A DNA stretch of 64,000 bases, taken from Gavia stellata (lineage: Eukaryota > Chordata > Aves > Gaviiformes > Gaviidae). The notes beneath the pieces are model-generated. The model was not told where the DNA came from. It made no database searches and was given only the letters and a program-made list of their open reading frames with translations. How positions within the stretch are numbered: position 1 is the stretch's first letter; the number at the start of each line of letters is the position of its first letter. Where the stretch lies: assembly GCF_030936135.1 (NCBI RefSeq), contig NC_082595.1, positions 110,376,334-110,440,333 of the forward strand, read 5' to 3'. Of this stretch, positions 50,801-61,109 are shown piece after piece. The position numbers and the translations under genes are program-made.

Positions 50801-53800
50801 GTGAGGCTGTGCCTCACCCAGGGGACCAGCTGTATCTTTCACAAAGTGGCTCTCAGGATGGCACTACACAATGGGAATAACTCCTTTATTCTTCCCTTGA
50901 GATGGAAAACCAGAAATCGCAGCAGGCACCAGCAAGCGACAAAAAGGCTGAAAATATGCAGGGCTACTTGGAAAACCCACTCATTTCACCCACGTTTCTG
51001 TCCAAAATGAACCCAAGTCTGGAGGATAAAACTGATTTTGGGGGGATGTTGCTGCTGGGTAGGGGACCTACAGATTTTCAGGATCTCACTCCTTCCATAT
51101 TTCACTGAGCCAGTTCCTTTGGGAAGGTGGGACTCAAAGGTAAGATCTAAAAGATAGAAAGTTATCAGGTCCCTTTCCCAGCTAACACGGGGCCACTCCA
51201 TGGAAGTGCCCACAGATTAAAAGGCTTTAATAGAGGCATCTCCAAGGAGGTGGCTCCACTTGAGGTCTAATTGACTGCAGTTGAAGAGGAGTCAGACTAG
51301 TGCCACCTGAGGTGCCAGTTGAGAGATGTCCACCTACAAAATGCTGACCGAGACGAGAAATGACCCATTTTCCCCCACCGAGGAACAATGCCTCGTACTT
51401 TTTGGTATGGCCCATATCACACCATCGCACATCCCTCTCACCAAACTCAGCTTCTGCTGTTTTTCTTTTGAAACATCTCCCAGACAGAAGGGGTGTGTGC
51501 CAGGGCTGAATGCACTGACCTCTCGCAGGGTGCAATTTGGAGAGCGAAAGCACTGTCAACTGAGCCCACACAGCAGCATGAGACTGATCTCCGGAGCCAC
51601 GCCATGCATTTTTGCAAAGACACTAGCTGAAGAGAAATCTTGCCAAGCTGCAGCAGCCCCCTGCTTTTCTGTTTCTAAGAGCACGTTACCTTGGTGAAAT
51701 GGGAGACTTTCACAACTATAACATAGTGTTGTGTTGCGTATGACTGTTACATGAGGCAAATGAAGGCTAAGAAGGAAAATGCAGAGGTTCAGAGAGGAGA
51801 CAGTAACCCTAGGGAGCAGGATAGCAAGGATTAAATGGGACATTCACTTACTACATCCTAGGAAGGACTGCTAAAGCCCCAAGGCACCACCCTGCCCACT
51901 CCGTCCCGATTACCTCTTTCCAATAATGAAATCGCTCATTAGCCGTTTAGTGACATTTGTTCAGGATAGACTTTTTGGGTCACAATCAGTGCTGGAGCTA
52001 CTTTCGTTAGGGCTTAAATGAGAGCAATTAGCAATAGCAATCTGCTGTTCTAAATGAGCGAAGAAGAGGGGTAGCCAGTACCACTGAATCAGTCTGGTTC
52101 ATAGAGGCATTCAGCCAAAGACAACCCTAGACCTCCATTTCCCTTGTTCCAGACCACCTTAGACCCAGCCTAACTTGCCCACCAGGGTGGGGCTTGTCTT
52201 ACTTTGGGTGCCAAAAAAAGGCAAGCAAGAGGTTGAGTTCCTGCAGAGCAAAGGTGGGGTCTAAGGTTTCAGCTTGAACATAAATGCTCAGAGTACCAGG
52301 GACTTTGCTCTGGGGGTGAGTAGGTGACTGCTCCTTGCACTGAATTGAGAACGGGTGGACGTGCAGAGGCTGCAAGGGTCTGGATGTGTCCCTACCAGGG
52401 AGGTAGGGAGTAGAAGCTAGTGTGGGTAACCCCTCCTGGGAGAGAACATCTACTTTAAATGGATAAAAACCAGCCTCCATTAGCAAATACATCTCCCAAC
52501 AGCATCTCACCTGCACTGGCGGTTCCCCATCCAGCAACCCAGCAGTGTTGCCACGTATCGACGTCGTATATGAAGGGCAAGCAGATGGGGATTTTCTCAT
52601 TGCTGAACTGGATGGGAGAGCTGAGCAGGATCAGAGCGATATCATTTTGCATGCTCATTCTGTCAAAGTTTTCATGGAGGATCAAGCTGTCCGGCTTATG
52701 TTCTTCCAGCGGGAGGCTGAGGTCAATTCCCCCCACTACAACAGTGAGATCTGGTGGCCTTACAAACAAAACAGAAGCGGTGTAGACATAAGCAAACATG
52801 AAAGCTTTGTGTTATAAGGGTGGTGCCTCCTCCCCCTGAGCAGGGTAGGGTCATGCTCAGCAAATTGCAGAAGCTTAGCTATAAATATCGCAGAAATCTA
52901 CCCTCACTTCTAGGCAAAGCTAATTTTCAGGGGAGAAAGGTACAGAGGTAGAACATGAATGCAACCAAGTTATAAATAGCCCAGTCACTAACAAACAGAT
53001 GGAGTGGGCTGGATATTCGGGATCGCTGTGCCCTGGACTGGCTGCTCCCGGTTGTGTTGCCACAGGTCATTTGTCACCGAGCAGCCCTGGCTCTTGGACC
53101 TGCTGTACTTTGGAGGGGGCTCACAGAGGGCTGGACGCTGCCCCTGGGCATTGCATAGGGTTGATTTATCCAGAAACTGCTGTTTTAAAATCAGACCCTC
53201 CATGAGGTAAAGGTGTTTGCTATACGAAAGCAAAGGTAATTTGGGGGTTAGAATAAGCTGGAATGGAAATGAAATACATCTCTTTTTACAAGGTACTGCA
53301 ACATGTGTAGATGTACAGGAAATGCTTGGGGCTGTTAGAAGAGCATCACGAGCATTTATTCAAGGCTGCTTAGACCATCCTTCAAAATATTGCCCTTCTG
53401 CATCTCCTAGTTATGCAGATTTCTACACATTTCCATTGTAACACTACCTCTGATCAAAAAGGGGCCTGTTTTCCCCAAGGGAGACAATTCCTGTTTTCAG
53501 GGCTCTCTTTCTGGCTCAGTCACGTGTATGTTTCACTTGACCCCAAGGACATACATATCCTACACCCACAAGGAGGAATGTTATCAACCCATTGTGCCTG
53601 AGCTGTCCTCGCTTCCCTCGAGTACTCACACCTCTTCTGCAAAGCAATGGGCCGCAGTTAAAATCCACAATGCGCTGATCATGGTGCCTCCACAGATATG
53701 TTTCCCATTGCTCTGGATGCTCACATGCCACGGGAACTCCCCAGCCTTGGCGTATCTCCCTGCTGTGACCCTCTTGCCAGTCTCCAGAAAGGACTCGTAA

Positions 53801-54296
53801 GATGGCCGGAGGCCACACTCTGGGTACAAAATGAGACACATCATTGCTCACGTACAGCAGTGCCACTGCCTGTGCTACTAAACTAGAGGGGCAGGACATC
53901 AGTTAAAGCACTGGTCTGTAATTATCCATGCTACTTGATCTCTACTAAAGCCCCTGGCATCACTGTAGCCTCCCCAAACCTGCACTCTGCCAAGCAATAC
54001 CCAGGCAGTTTGGGGGCTAGCAGGGCCATAGACCATAGTCAGGCTGGATAAAATCCTTGTTTAGGGAGTGTGAGTGGAAGAGTTCAGTATCAGGCTGTAA
54101 TACAAGCCATACATACATGCCACCAGGTACAAGGAATAAGCCCAGGCCTATTTCATTTACCGATACGTGTATATCCTGTAGGGCTACTAGCAGTTCTGCT
54201 CTGCTGGTCATTCCTGAACATAAAAAGTTGAGAAGAAAAACCTGCATTGATGCCGCTGATCAGAGAAGTTAAGCAAAAGAGCGTAAGGAGCAGCAT
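38597..54296 (-). CDS. PRSS55: PRSS55 serine protease, complete five-exon gene (join of 54242-54296, 53630-53819, 52511-52758, 50081-50214, 38597-38899)
   Basis: Trypsin-family (S1A) protease; mammalian PRSS55 is a testis-enriched, GPI-anchored protease needed for sperm function. The five exons give 55+190+248+134+303 bp, a 309-residue protein plus stop, with intron phases 1, 2, 1, 0 as in trypsinogen genes. Layout: signal peptide 1-18; short propeptide with Cys20; activation site Arg35-Val36 (GKR/VTAG); catalytic His76 in TAAHC, Asp121 in NDIAL, Ser212 in DSGGP; hydrophobic C-terminal tail about 289-309, fitting a GPI or membrane anchor. All cysteines for the 42-58, 136-201, 168-182 and 191-220 disulfides are present, plus the propeptide Cys and its partner Cys141. 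[20 protein letters not shown] and W(F/Y)QVGI(V/I)SWG match human PRSS55 as I know it. Odd: Gly at 189, Val at 193 and Glu at 226 (chymotrypsin numbering). It sits in tandem downstream of MSRA, as in human. The alternative, its neighbour paralogue PRSS51, fits less well in orientation and sequence. Confidence 0.93.
40102..40145 (-). repeat. CR1 LINE 3' tip
   Basis: About 44 bp reading tcacagaatcatttaggttgg, aaaagacctaaagtccaact: only the extreme 3' end of a CR1 in reverse orientation. Confidence 0.8.
40260..40680. promoter_or_regulatory. CpG-dense block inside PRSS55 intron 4
   Basis: About 25 CpG dinucleotides in roughly 410 bp at only moderate GC content, while flanking intron sequence has few. 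No open frame or repeat was recognised. It could be a methylation-free regulatory element or an alternative promoter; this is inference from composition only. Confidence 0.35.
40755..40870 (-). repeat. MIR-like SINE remnant
   Basis: The plus strand reads tatttcatagctgagaaaac, gatttgcacgaggcaacgg and agagccaggaatccctattc, matching the order of a reverse-complement MIR core. Diverged. Confidence 0.35.
42640..43795 (-). repeat. Ancient CR1-like LINE, ORF2 region, decayed
   Basis: The plus strand is the reverse complement of the reverse-transcriptase part of an old CR1-type LINE seen widely in reptile and bird genomes: cattggatgaaaaaacgctt, ttgttttaaatctgttgcct, catatccccatcacacatct, tccacagttactccaagatc, tgcccttatcaacagtgaac and tcaaagaatttaaatctgcc. 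Frames are broken throughout. It inserted in PRSS55 intron 4 in the same orientation as the gene. Confidence 0.75.
44752..44791. repeat. Tandem duplication, 20 bp x 2
   Basis: The unit gtaaaaggatgcaagagctt is present twice head to tail, with identical copies. Confidence 0.9.
46770..46911 (+). repeat. CR1 LINE 3' end
   Basis: Reads catccctggaaacattcaag, gttggacggggctctgagca, ggactagatgacctttgaag, cccttccaacccaaaccatt and an ATTCTATGATTCTAT tail. This is the subfamily with a GCAGGGGCGTTGGACTAG-type end; 5'-truncated. Confidence 0.93.
48180..49060 (+). repeat. CR1 LINE, longest young copy, 5'-truncated
   Basis: Begins near the polymerase FADD box equivalent (reads ADDTKLVG at about 48187) and runs to the GATTCTGTGATTCTGTG tail. 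Open frame 48285-48977 encodes 230 residues: [55 protein letters not shown] and [19 protein letters not shown]. It inserted in antisense to PRSS55 in intron 4. Confidence 0.97.
48285..48977 (+). pseudogene. CR1 ORF2 (reverse transcriptase) C-terminal fragment
   Basis: A 230-codon open frame inside the 48180-49060 CR1, ending at TAG. It covers the region after the polymerase active site; endonuclease and palm motifs are absent. A 109-codon overlapping frame (48266-48595) and a 223-codon antisense frame are shadows of it. Confidence 0.9.
50081..50214 (-). CDS. PRSS55: PRSS55 exon 4 (Cys168-Cys182 loop and S1 base)
   Basis: The 134-bp exon lies between a gttgcag acceptor and a gtaaag donor (phase 1 in, phase 0 out). 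It encodes residues 165-209: [19 protein letters not shown], then NVLCAEL and RGACQ. Cys184, Cys197 and Cys208 match the conserved 168, 182 and 191 cysteines. Where the family has Asp189 (human PRSS55 DAC) this copy has Gly206 (GAC), and Gly184 is Glu199. The plus strand opposite carries a 235-codon open frame (49602-50309), taken as a chance shadow. Confidence 0.9.
50215..52510 (-). other. PRSS55 intron 3
   Basis: 2.3-kb intron between exons 3 and 4 with consensus ends (gtgaga...ttgcag). Nothing else recognised in it. Confidence 0.88.
52511..52758 (-). CDS. PRSS55: PRSS55 exon 3 (catalytic Asp)
   Basis: The 248-bp exon is bounded by a ttttgtttgtaag acceptor and a gtgaga donor (phase 2 in, phase 1 out). 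It encodes residues 82-165: [29 protein letters not shown] with catalytic Asp121, KIPICLP with Cys141 (partner of the propeptide Cys) and CWVAGWG. It closely matches human PRSS55 (LSVVLG, NDIALLLLASPI, VPICLP, CWVAGWG). No stop or indel is seen. Confidence 0.96.
52759..53629 (-). other. PRSS55 intron 2
   Basis: 871-bp phase-2 intron with ends gtgagt...gtaag. No further feature recognised. Confidence 0.9.
53630..53819 (-). CDS. PRSS55: PRSS55 exon 2 (propeptide, activation site, catalytic His)
   Basis: The 190-bp exon follows a tttgtacccag acceptor and ends at GAAGAGGT before a consensus gtgagt donor (phase 2). It encodes residues 19-82: Cys20 of the propeptide, activation cleavage at GKR/VTAG (Val instead of the usual Ile at position 16), [10 protein letters not shown], the Cys61-Cys77 loop and WILTAAHC with catalytic His76. 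A competing donor 2 bp upstream would give phase 0 and break the join to exon 3, so the gtgagt donor is preferred. It aligns without gaps to human PRSS55 through RITGG...HCLYSEE. Confidence 0.95.
53820..54241 (-). other. PRSS55 intron 1
   Basis: 422-bp phase-1 intron with ends gttttt...acccag. It contains a minus-strand open frame (54017-54247) that begins with a hydrophobic stretch but has no phase-1 donor, so it is not taken as exon 1. Confidence 0.78.
54242..54296 (-). CDS. PRSS55: PRSS55 exon 1 (signal peptide)
   Basis: This 55-bp exon starts at ATG (54296) with a purine at -3 and encodes [18 protein letters not shown], a typical secretory signal peptide with a small-residue cleavage site (N-A). 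It ends in phase 1 at GCAG followed by GT (54241-54240). The leftover G joins AG from exon 2 to make Glu19, giving ECG, as in the human protein (SECG). The exon is too short to stand out as an open frame; the start was chosen on signal-peptide character, phase and similarity to the human leader (MLL...). The donor (gttttt) is weak beyond GT, so the exact 3' edge is the least certain splice site of the gene. Confidence 0.8.
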
Positions 54297-54431
54297 TTCA
54301 ATCCCAGTCTTGGACCAACACTCTTCGACAACGTTCAGAGCCGTGATGCTTCTGCAGACACCTCAGGACACATTCCCCATTCCATGCTCTCACCAAAGGC
54401 AACACATCTCTCTGCCGGGGCAACCAGGATG

Positions 54432-54462
54432 TGACATCATCCATTTGTTTCTGTTGACATCA
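54432..54462. promoter_or_regulatory. Twin TGACATCA elements upstream of PRSS55
   Basis: Two identical TGACATCA octamers (54432-54439 and 54455-54462) lie 23 bp apart, 136-166 bp upstream of the PRSS55 ATG. They differ from the CREB/CREM/ATF consensus TGACGTCA at one base, the change expected from CpG decay. CREM-type elements are known to drive many spermatid genes, so a role in testis expression is plausible but inferred. No TATA box was seen. Confidence 0.3.
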
Positions 54463-54734
54463 CAGTCGGATGCTGTCCTTCCCAAGGCGATGAGGGAAAG
54501 CTCAGTGATTTCCAAGAGACTTGGGATTTGCTTTAGCTATGATAGGGATAGGGCAGCAGTGGAAATTACTGTCTGTATCCTGGACTGACTTTCACGGAGT
54601 ACTGCAATAGTGGACTTCATGAGCTAGGTGCTGTAGCCCTTTTTGGATCTTGAACCATGTTCTTCTCCGCAAAGACCTTAGATGCTGGCCCTGCATCAGC
54701 TTTCATCTTCGACTCTGCGAAGTGCTGAAGCCTA

Positions 54735-55003
54735 TCACAGAGTCACAGAATCACTATGGTTGGAAAAGACCTGTAAGATCATCAAGTCCAACCATCAACC
54801 AACACCACCATGGCCACTAAACCATGTCCCACAGTGCCTCGTCCACACGTTCCTTGAACACCTCCAGGGATGGTGACTCCACCACCTCCCTGGGCAGCTT
54901 ATTCCAGTGTGTCACCACTCTCTCAGTAAAGAAATTTTTCCTAATATCCAGCCTAAACCTCCCCTGGCGCAACTTAAGGCCATTTCCTCTTGTCCTTGTC
55001 AAA
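54735..55003 (-). repeat. CR1 LINE 3' end
   Basis: The plus strand is the reverse complement of a CR1 tail: tcacagaatcactatggttgg, gatcatcaagtccaaccat, tgttccttgaacacctccagg (in part), ctcagtaaagaaatttttcc. The coding remnant reads [20 protein letters not shown] on the minus strand. It ends about 440 bp upstream of the PRSS55 start codon. Confidence 0.95.
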
Positions 55004-57031
55004 CTCTGAATTAATTCATTTAGACTGTGTCTGTGTTCTCAGAAGAAAGAGGCAGCTCTGTGGTAGGGTACAGTGCCAAATCAAAAGTATAGTATCAAAG
55101 ATGTTGAGGCAGCCACTCCCTTCTCCCCTGTGGGCAAGGGTGGCTTATAAGACCAAATCCAGCTTAAAAACTAATCCATGAGGCTGAATCATTAGCATTT
55201 CACCTTTACTGATTATATCCCTGATACTCTTTGTACCTTCAGGGCTCAAGGCCAAAACTCCACCCTACAGTAACTCCATAATTAATTCTGTGGTGGCATA
55301 ATATTTTGGTGTGGGCCAACTTTAGTATCAACGAACCCATCTATGCTGATTTCTAAACCGACACGTCATTTCCACTAGCACAGGACTTAAAAAAACTGAG
55401 CCAGGTTCAGACTTGAGCCTGGCTATATTAAGGATAGAATGGCACTTTCTCCAAAGACTTTCCAGCTTGTTTCAAAACAATAATTATAGCATGGAGTAGG
55501 AGGGGAGGGAGGGGAAAGGACACAAGGGAACCAAGTAACATTTTATGTGCACCCGAATGATTCAGCATATGAAATGTTTTGCTTTGTACATTGGAGCAAA
55601 TCCCACTGAAGTCTGAATTACACAGAGGTTAAAAATGCATAGGATTCAAGTAAGATTTTATTTTCCTCTTTTCTTTGCTTTTACGTCACCTCATGCCTAG
55701 GAAATTAGACAGAAGTGCTGGTTTCCTTGACAGTGAGCTCTAGAACAATTCAGTGGCACAACACGTTAAGGACAGGCGATCGGTTACCACGGCAACTGGA
55801 AATCCCGCGTGTGATGTGGGCACATTTTGGGGCATCTCCAGAAAGAGCCTAACGTGGCAATCCTGCCAGAGGTAGCTCCTCTCAAGCTTGCCCCAGGTAC
55901 AAATCTGCTAAAAGGAGAGGTTTCCTCTGACTTTTGAGACTGGAATGAACTAAGCATCAGCTGAGGAGCAAGGGAAGATGGGGAGCTAACTTCTCTGGCA
56001 GGGACTTACTGCCTGTCTTCGGACAAAGCAGGTAGGACTTCAGTAGTGGATTTACAAGCCCGAAGACTGATGATTTGATGCACATTTTCAATCGCTCCAA
56101 GCTCAGAACAAGATCTGGTCCACTGGATAGTTATAGGAGATGTTCAGGGAGCTGGTTCGGGCCTTTCTGAGCCTGAAACCTGAGCTGGTGAGCAGGAAAC
56201 ATCAAAACAAGATATGGAGACGCATGCCATGGAGAGCTATCCAAAAGGAAATGCTGTGGATTTGTGTCTCTGCATCCCCACCATCTGGCCCTCAAAAATG
56301 GCTTTATGTGCTCTGCTGCCCAGAATTGACACATCAAGACGGGTTCCTACAAGAGCACATCTGGAAGAGGGTACACCAACGACACATGTTCTTCAATCTT
56401 AGTGATTAAGACAGCCTCCGAAACAGGAAACACATGAGAGGCTTGAGCCCACACCTCCCACTGCTCTGGGAAGCATTGCAAGCAGCAAGGTGGATGGGTG
56501 GGACAAACCCATCCCCATCTCTGCTACTGAAGCTGTTTGTCCTAGGATACTCCATAGCATACAGCCCATAGGATCCTATATCCATATAGGATAACCCCTG
56601 CATCCCCTACAGCCTTTGCCTGTAGCTTTTAGTCTCCACTCTGAGAACCCCATCAATAAAACAAAAATTTATTTTGACGCTCTCTGGTTGTCCTGCTATT
56701 TTGACTGTACACGCACTGGGGCAGAGACTGCCCAACATTACATTGGCACAGCACCTGCCATAATGAGCTCTGGTCTTGGTGGGGGCTCCACGAGCTCCTG
56801 AAGTACAAATAATTACTCATACGAATAATTATGTTACAGTGCGGACAATACGAATTCTACTCCTCTGTACTGTCATGCACAATAATACAGATGTAAAAGC
56901 CCTGGTGTTTAATTAGCAGGCTGCAGCCTTTTATAATATTTGATACTTTTTTTAGATCTACCCAGATGTATACTTAGAGCCACAGAACACATCACAGACA
57001 ACATTTTTCTTTCCTTTTTTTTTTTTTGTGA
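55004..57031. other. Intergenic interval between MSRA and PRSS55
   Basis: No exon, RNA gene or clear repeat was recognised here. A purine-rich stretch occurs at about 55499-55520. Several short open frames have no family resemblance. Confidence 0.6.
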
Positions 57032-57702
57032 TTTATTGTAGTGCAGGAAACAAAATTGATTTCTTTTTGTGTTTATACACTTTTTGGAACTGTCAAAAGG
57101 AAGTATCACATTACAATCTTTACATTTTCTCACTAAAATTGTTTCAGAAAATAGGCACTATAGGTGATATTACACATTGCTGTGAAAGTGGGATTGTAAG
57201 AGAATTACTGATCTTATAAATTCACCATTTTCAAAGACATCAAATTACAGGGTTGTGACAGTTAAGATGAGCCCAACCATGCCTCCAGAAGTCAAAGCTC
57301 TCATAACCGGAGCAAATTCATTAACCCAAGAAAATAAACACGTCTGAAGGCATTAGCTATGCAAAGCAGTTAGCAGGTGCAACCACCTCCTAATTCATCC
57401 TTTTAACAGCATTTCAAGCCAAATTTTTAGAAGTTTCTTTTCTCTCCAGATTACAAGATTGCAAGGAAACCCAGTGAGCTGCACAGAGCAAGAAGCTGCA
57501 TTTGCCAACAGGTGCAATTTCTGCCTCTACTTTGGCTTTTAGTGTCGGTGAATGGGAAACTGCTCAGATTACGGAAAGCCGACCCAACAGGTTCCCAAAT
57601 CTTTATGCGCCGATGCTGTGGGCGTACTGCAACACCTATTAGGGTTGTCGGTCTTTTTCCAAACTCCCTAAACCAAAGTGGAGGTGGTGGAGTAAGCGCA
57701 GG
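57032..57702 (-). other. MSRA: Probable MSRA 3' UTR with polyadenylation signal
   Basis: From the MSRA stop to a minus-strand AATAAA at 57032-57037 is about 670 nt with no other feature. The signal is followed after four bases by a genomic run of A (plus-strand T at about 57013-57027), so cDNA ends here could reflect internal priming. A second AATAAA exists at 56668-56673. The UTR extent is inferred. Confidence 0.5.
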
Positions 57703-57867
57703 CTATTTCTTGATCCCAATAGGGCAGGAAAGCCCTGTTCCCCCAAGGCCGCAGTATCCGCTGGGGTTCTTACTGAGGTACTGTTGATGGTAATCTTCGG
57801 CGTAATAAAACTCCGGAGCCTCCCGGATTTCTGTTGTGATGGGACCAAAACCACCCTCCGTCAATAC
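57703..57867 (-). CDS. MSRA: MSRA terminal coding exon (partial gene)
   Basis: Peptide methionine-S-sulfoxide reductase A reduces Met-S-sulfoxide in proteins and free Met-S-sulfoxide using thioredoxin. Only the last coding exon is in the window: acceptor gtttcttgacag, then 54 codons and TAG. It encodes [30 protein letters not shown] and the C-terminal GYCGLGGTG...SCPIGIKK, nearly identical to the vertebrate protein. The two Cys in the last block are the recycling cysteines of the MsrA catalytic cycle; the nucleophilic Cys of the GCFW motif lies in an exon outside the window. The upstream coding exons would be at higher coordinates; none was recognised up to 64000, as expected for this gene with very long introns. 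PRSS55 follows 3.4 kb downstream on the same strand. Confidence 0.97.
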   Translation of the reverse strand, partial: VLTEGGFGPITTEIREAPEFYYAEDYHQQYLSKNPSGYCGLGGTGLSCPIGIKK

Positions 57868-58950
57868 CTGTCAAGAAACACGATGGAAAGCCATTAGTGG
57901 TTTGCTGGCTTCTCTGCTGGTGAATGATGTTAGGTTTTCTCTCAGCAGGAGCCACAGACATATCTCAGCGCTTGGACCACATTTGCAGCACATCCCTGAA
58001 AGGCCTTTATCCTTGCTTTCGTGCTATTTTGCTAGGAGACATTGCGGGCACCAAAGTAGGCATTGGTGAGAAAAGGTAGTGCACCCTCCTGTTTTAATGG
58101 CTCATTTGTTTAATTTGCCATGGCCACACGTTCATTCTCTCCTCTTTATTAACCACGCCAGGCAGGGATGTGGTGCCGTCAATGAAAGTGGAAAACAAAT
58201 GTTAAAGGCAGCAAAGCACACTTTGATCAAGCCTGGCCAGCTGCCTTGCAGTGTCCAAGAACTTTGAAACGTACCATCCACCCCACATGTCCCTACGCCA
58301 AGAAGAATTTCTGGGTGAAATTTTAGCCCCACTGATGTCATTGAGAAACAAGAGCATTTGGGCTCTTTTCACACAGTCGCTGCAAACTCATTCTTCAAAA
58401 AGAACAGTTCCATCATGACCAGAAAGGTATTTTTAAGGCAAATTATGGTTCATTTCTGAAAGATTTGCCAATACGTGGACCAGGAGCAATAATCACTTTG
58501 CACTAAAAGAAGGAGGAATGTGGGTGGGGATTTTAAATTAGACTTTAGTTTCTTTCTGATATCCTCTAACTGAATTTGATGCTCCTGAAAGGTTTCTGAC
58601 ACAGAAAATTTCTTTTTAACATGGCTTGCCATGACATTTTTCCTAGTGGATTTTCCTTTTCTAAGGAAACTGGTAAGCACCAAGATTTTGGAGTCAATTC
58701 TTATCTCAGTTGGGACACATCTTCAGTTGCGCTCACTGAAGGCCGTGATAACCTAATAAGCACTTTAACTGGTGCCAAACTACTGTTGCAAAGTATACTT
58801 GTAAAGCACTGGGCATAGATAGAATTGCATTGCTATCAGTCAGACTTGACAGTAAGGTCAACTGTAAGAATGAAGGGTTAGCATTTAAGATTACCAGATA
58901 AATAAGTGTTCTCTCATTATTCTAATGAATAAAACCCCTAAAAGAAAATC

Positions 58951-59280
58951 ATCACACAGAATCACAAAACCAGAGCTGGTAGACCTGTAGTAAGTCATCG
59001 AGTCCAACTTCTTTCATCATGATACCACAAATGAAAGCTGCGTTACTTCCAGCAAACTTTGTTTAACTGTTCCTGAAAGATCCTCGGAGATGGAGATCCT
59101 CCAGTTTCCTCAAGGAGTCCATTCCAATATTTACCATCCTGTTAGAGTGTTTTTCCTAAAGCCTAGCCCAGTTAAGCCCACTACTTTCACTTAAACCCAC
59201 TATTGTGGTTGCACTCATCATGGATGTGGAAAGGAAATCATTCCCTTCCTCTTTACAATAGTCTTCTACATACTTCGTGG
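58951..59280 (-). repeat. Older CR1 LINE 3' fragment
   Basis: The plus strand reads atcacacagaatcacaaaac, catcgagtccaacttctttc, tcctcaaggagtccattcca and gagtgtttttcctaaagcc, then continues into a diverged ORF2 end (cattcccttcctctttacaa). It is more diverged than the other tails in the window. Confidence 0.8.
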
Positions 59281-61109
59281 CTGGGCAGAGAGAAAGATGA
59301 CATGTAATGGAAATAATGCTTCCTCACAGCATTAGCTAACAGTTAAATAACAAGTGATTATTTGGGACCAAAAAGCCTTTGAATTTCCTACAACAGGGTT
59401 TCCTAGATCCTGCCTCAGCACAGCTAAGTACCAACCACAGTCAGAGATCAGTTGCTGGACTTTGTAGAGCATTAGTCTGATTTATTCTGGTAATTTCACT
59501 GTCTGGAGGATACATTTTGCTGTGTTCAGTTCTCAATCAGGAATGAAGTAATAAGATTGATACAAAATCCATGACTGGCCTGTCTGGGGAGTCCGTGAGT
59601 TCCCAACCCTACATCTAAATTCTCAGCGTAGGTTGGGATGATGTCGACTAGTTAATTCACTGTATTTGAACACAGCAGGGTAACAAGTCCAATTTCACAG
59701 GAATCCAGCCTTATTTCCCCATGTAAAATCCCCAAACAGTGTTTCTCATCTTTGGGACCGGTCTGTCCCAAGGGAATCAGATTATTTACCCGTCAGATGT
59801 GTGAGCAAAGAAGATAAAAAATCTGAAGGTATGTATCACAACATGTTGGCAATAGCTAACACAAAGAGGTATCAACACAACCGCTTTTATAAAGCGGTAT
59901 TTCACTTACTTTCTAACCTTCTTAGCAAAGAAAAGCACTTTTAAAATTATCTTCACTCTAGAAAGATGGCACAAACTCTGTCACCATGGGCATTAGTCAT
60001 TTACTTGCTGCTGTAAACGCATGTAAAATTGGCTTCCCTCCCCCCCTTAACTGAGTCATGAGGATGCTGCTGGAGGGATAGATATTTTTCTACTGTGCAA
60101 AACAGTATTCGTTACAGATTTTTACCTGGGACTTTTCCATCATTGGCCTAATTTTGTCAGTTAGAAAATCCATTCTGTTCAATAACATACCACAAGAGGG
60201 CATAAACATCATTTATCCCTTTCAGAATTACTAACAGTCTATTAAAACACTGCAGGCTGAATAAAGCAGAAGCCCAAGACAACTCATTATATTGCACTTT
60301 GGTCATTAGCAAAAGATACCAGCACTGTTGTCAGAAGCAGCAGGAACCCCAGGCTCCGACACTCTGCCAAACACTACCTTGAATGTTTTGATTTTAAACG
60401 GGAAAATATTTTCCTCGCACTGACTGTGTCGATGCAAAGATGAAAACATCACTGGGAAAGATGATGAAGTTCATGATGCGCTGGCTCCGGCAGGTGTGAA
60501 TCAGCCCACTCTTGATTGATTTCCTGCCACCGAAGCAGATATAATTTCATGATAATCCTGTTCTAGCAGACTTTTTAGTCCTCGCTGTCTCAAAATTCCT
60601 GAGCCTTCCGACGTGACCTCCCATTACCATGCTGCAGCAAAAAAGGGCTACTGCAGCCTTTGCATGAAGAAATGGGAAGGACCAAATTAGGGAGAGTGTA
60701 ATTAACCCCTGGGACCTTTTACTCAGTGCAGGAGATTTTTAAGGTACTATTGGATCTATTTCCCCCCAATATTCCACTCCAGTTCAAAGACAATTAATTC
60801 ATGAATTCATTCAAGGGACTTCTGTGGCTTTTGTCATAGGAGAGATCACACTAGAAGATCACAATGATCCTTTAACTGATTATAATCCAGCTGAAAAAAC
60901 CTGGTGGGTTCTACTGGCGAGAGGCCAAACCAAAGCAGAACCCAAATCTCACCCAGCTGTAGAGGGCAGAGGGGACATGGCCAGCTCAGTCTATCGGGAT
61001 AGGTGCTGGAGCAGGAACACATTGGAGCCAGCTTTGGGAACCTCAGCGCGACTACCTTTTTAAACAACCTGAACTTCCAGCTCGTAAAAGATTTTGTGTG
61101 ATGAGTTTC

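Noticed and set aside
54017-54247. Minus-strand frame starting [12 protein letters not shown] as PRSS55 exon 1
   Set aside because: Its possible donors give phase 0, incompatible with the phase-1 start of exon 2; the 54242-54296 exon fits phase, length and signal-peptide form.
38597-54296. PRSS55 as a processed or decayed pseudogene
   Set aside because: All introns are present with correct phases, there is no stop or frameshift in 309 codons, and all cysteines and the triad are kept. Odd residues remain, so pseudoenzyme status stays open.
38597-54296. Calling the protease PRSS51
   Set aside because: Orientation relative to MSRA and residue similarity (KWxQVGI, RGxPF, GEFPW) fit PRSS55 better.
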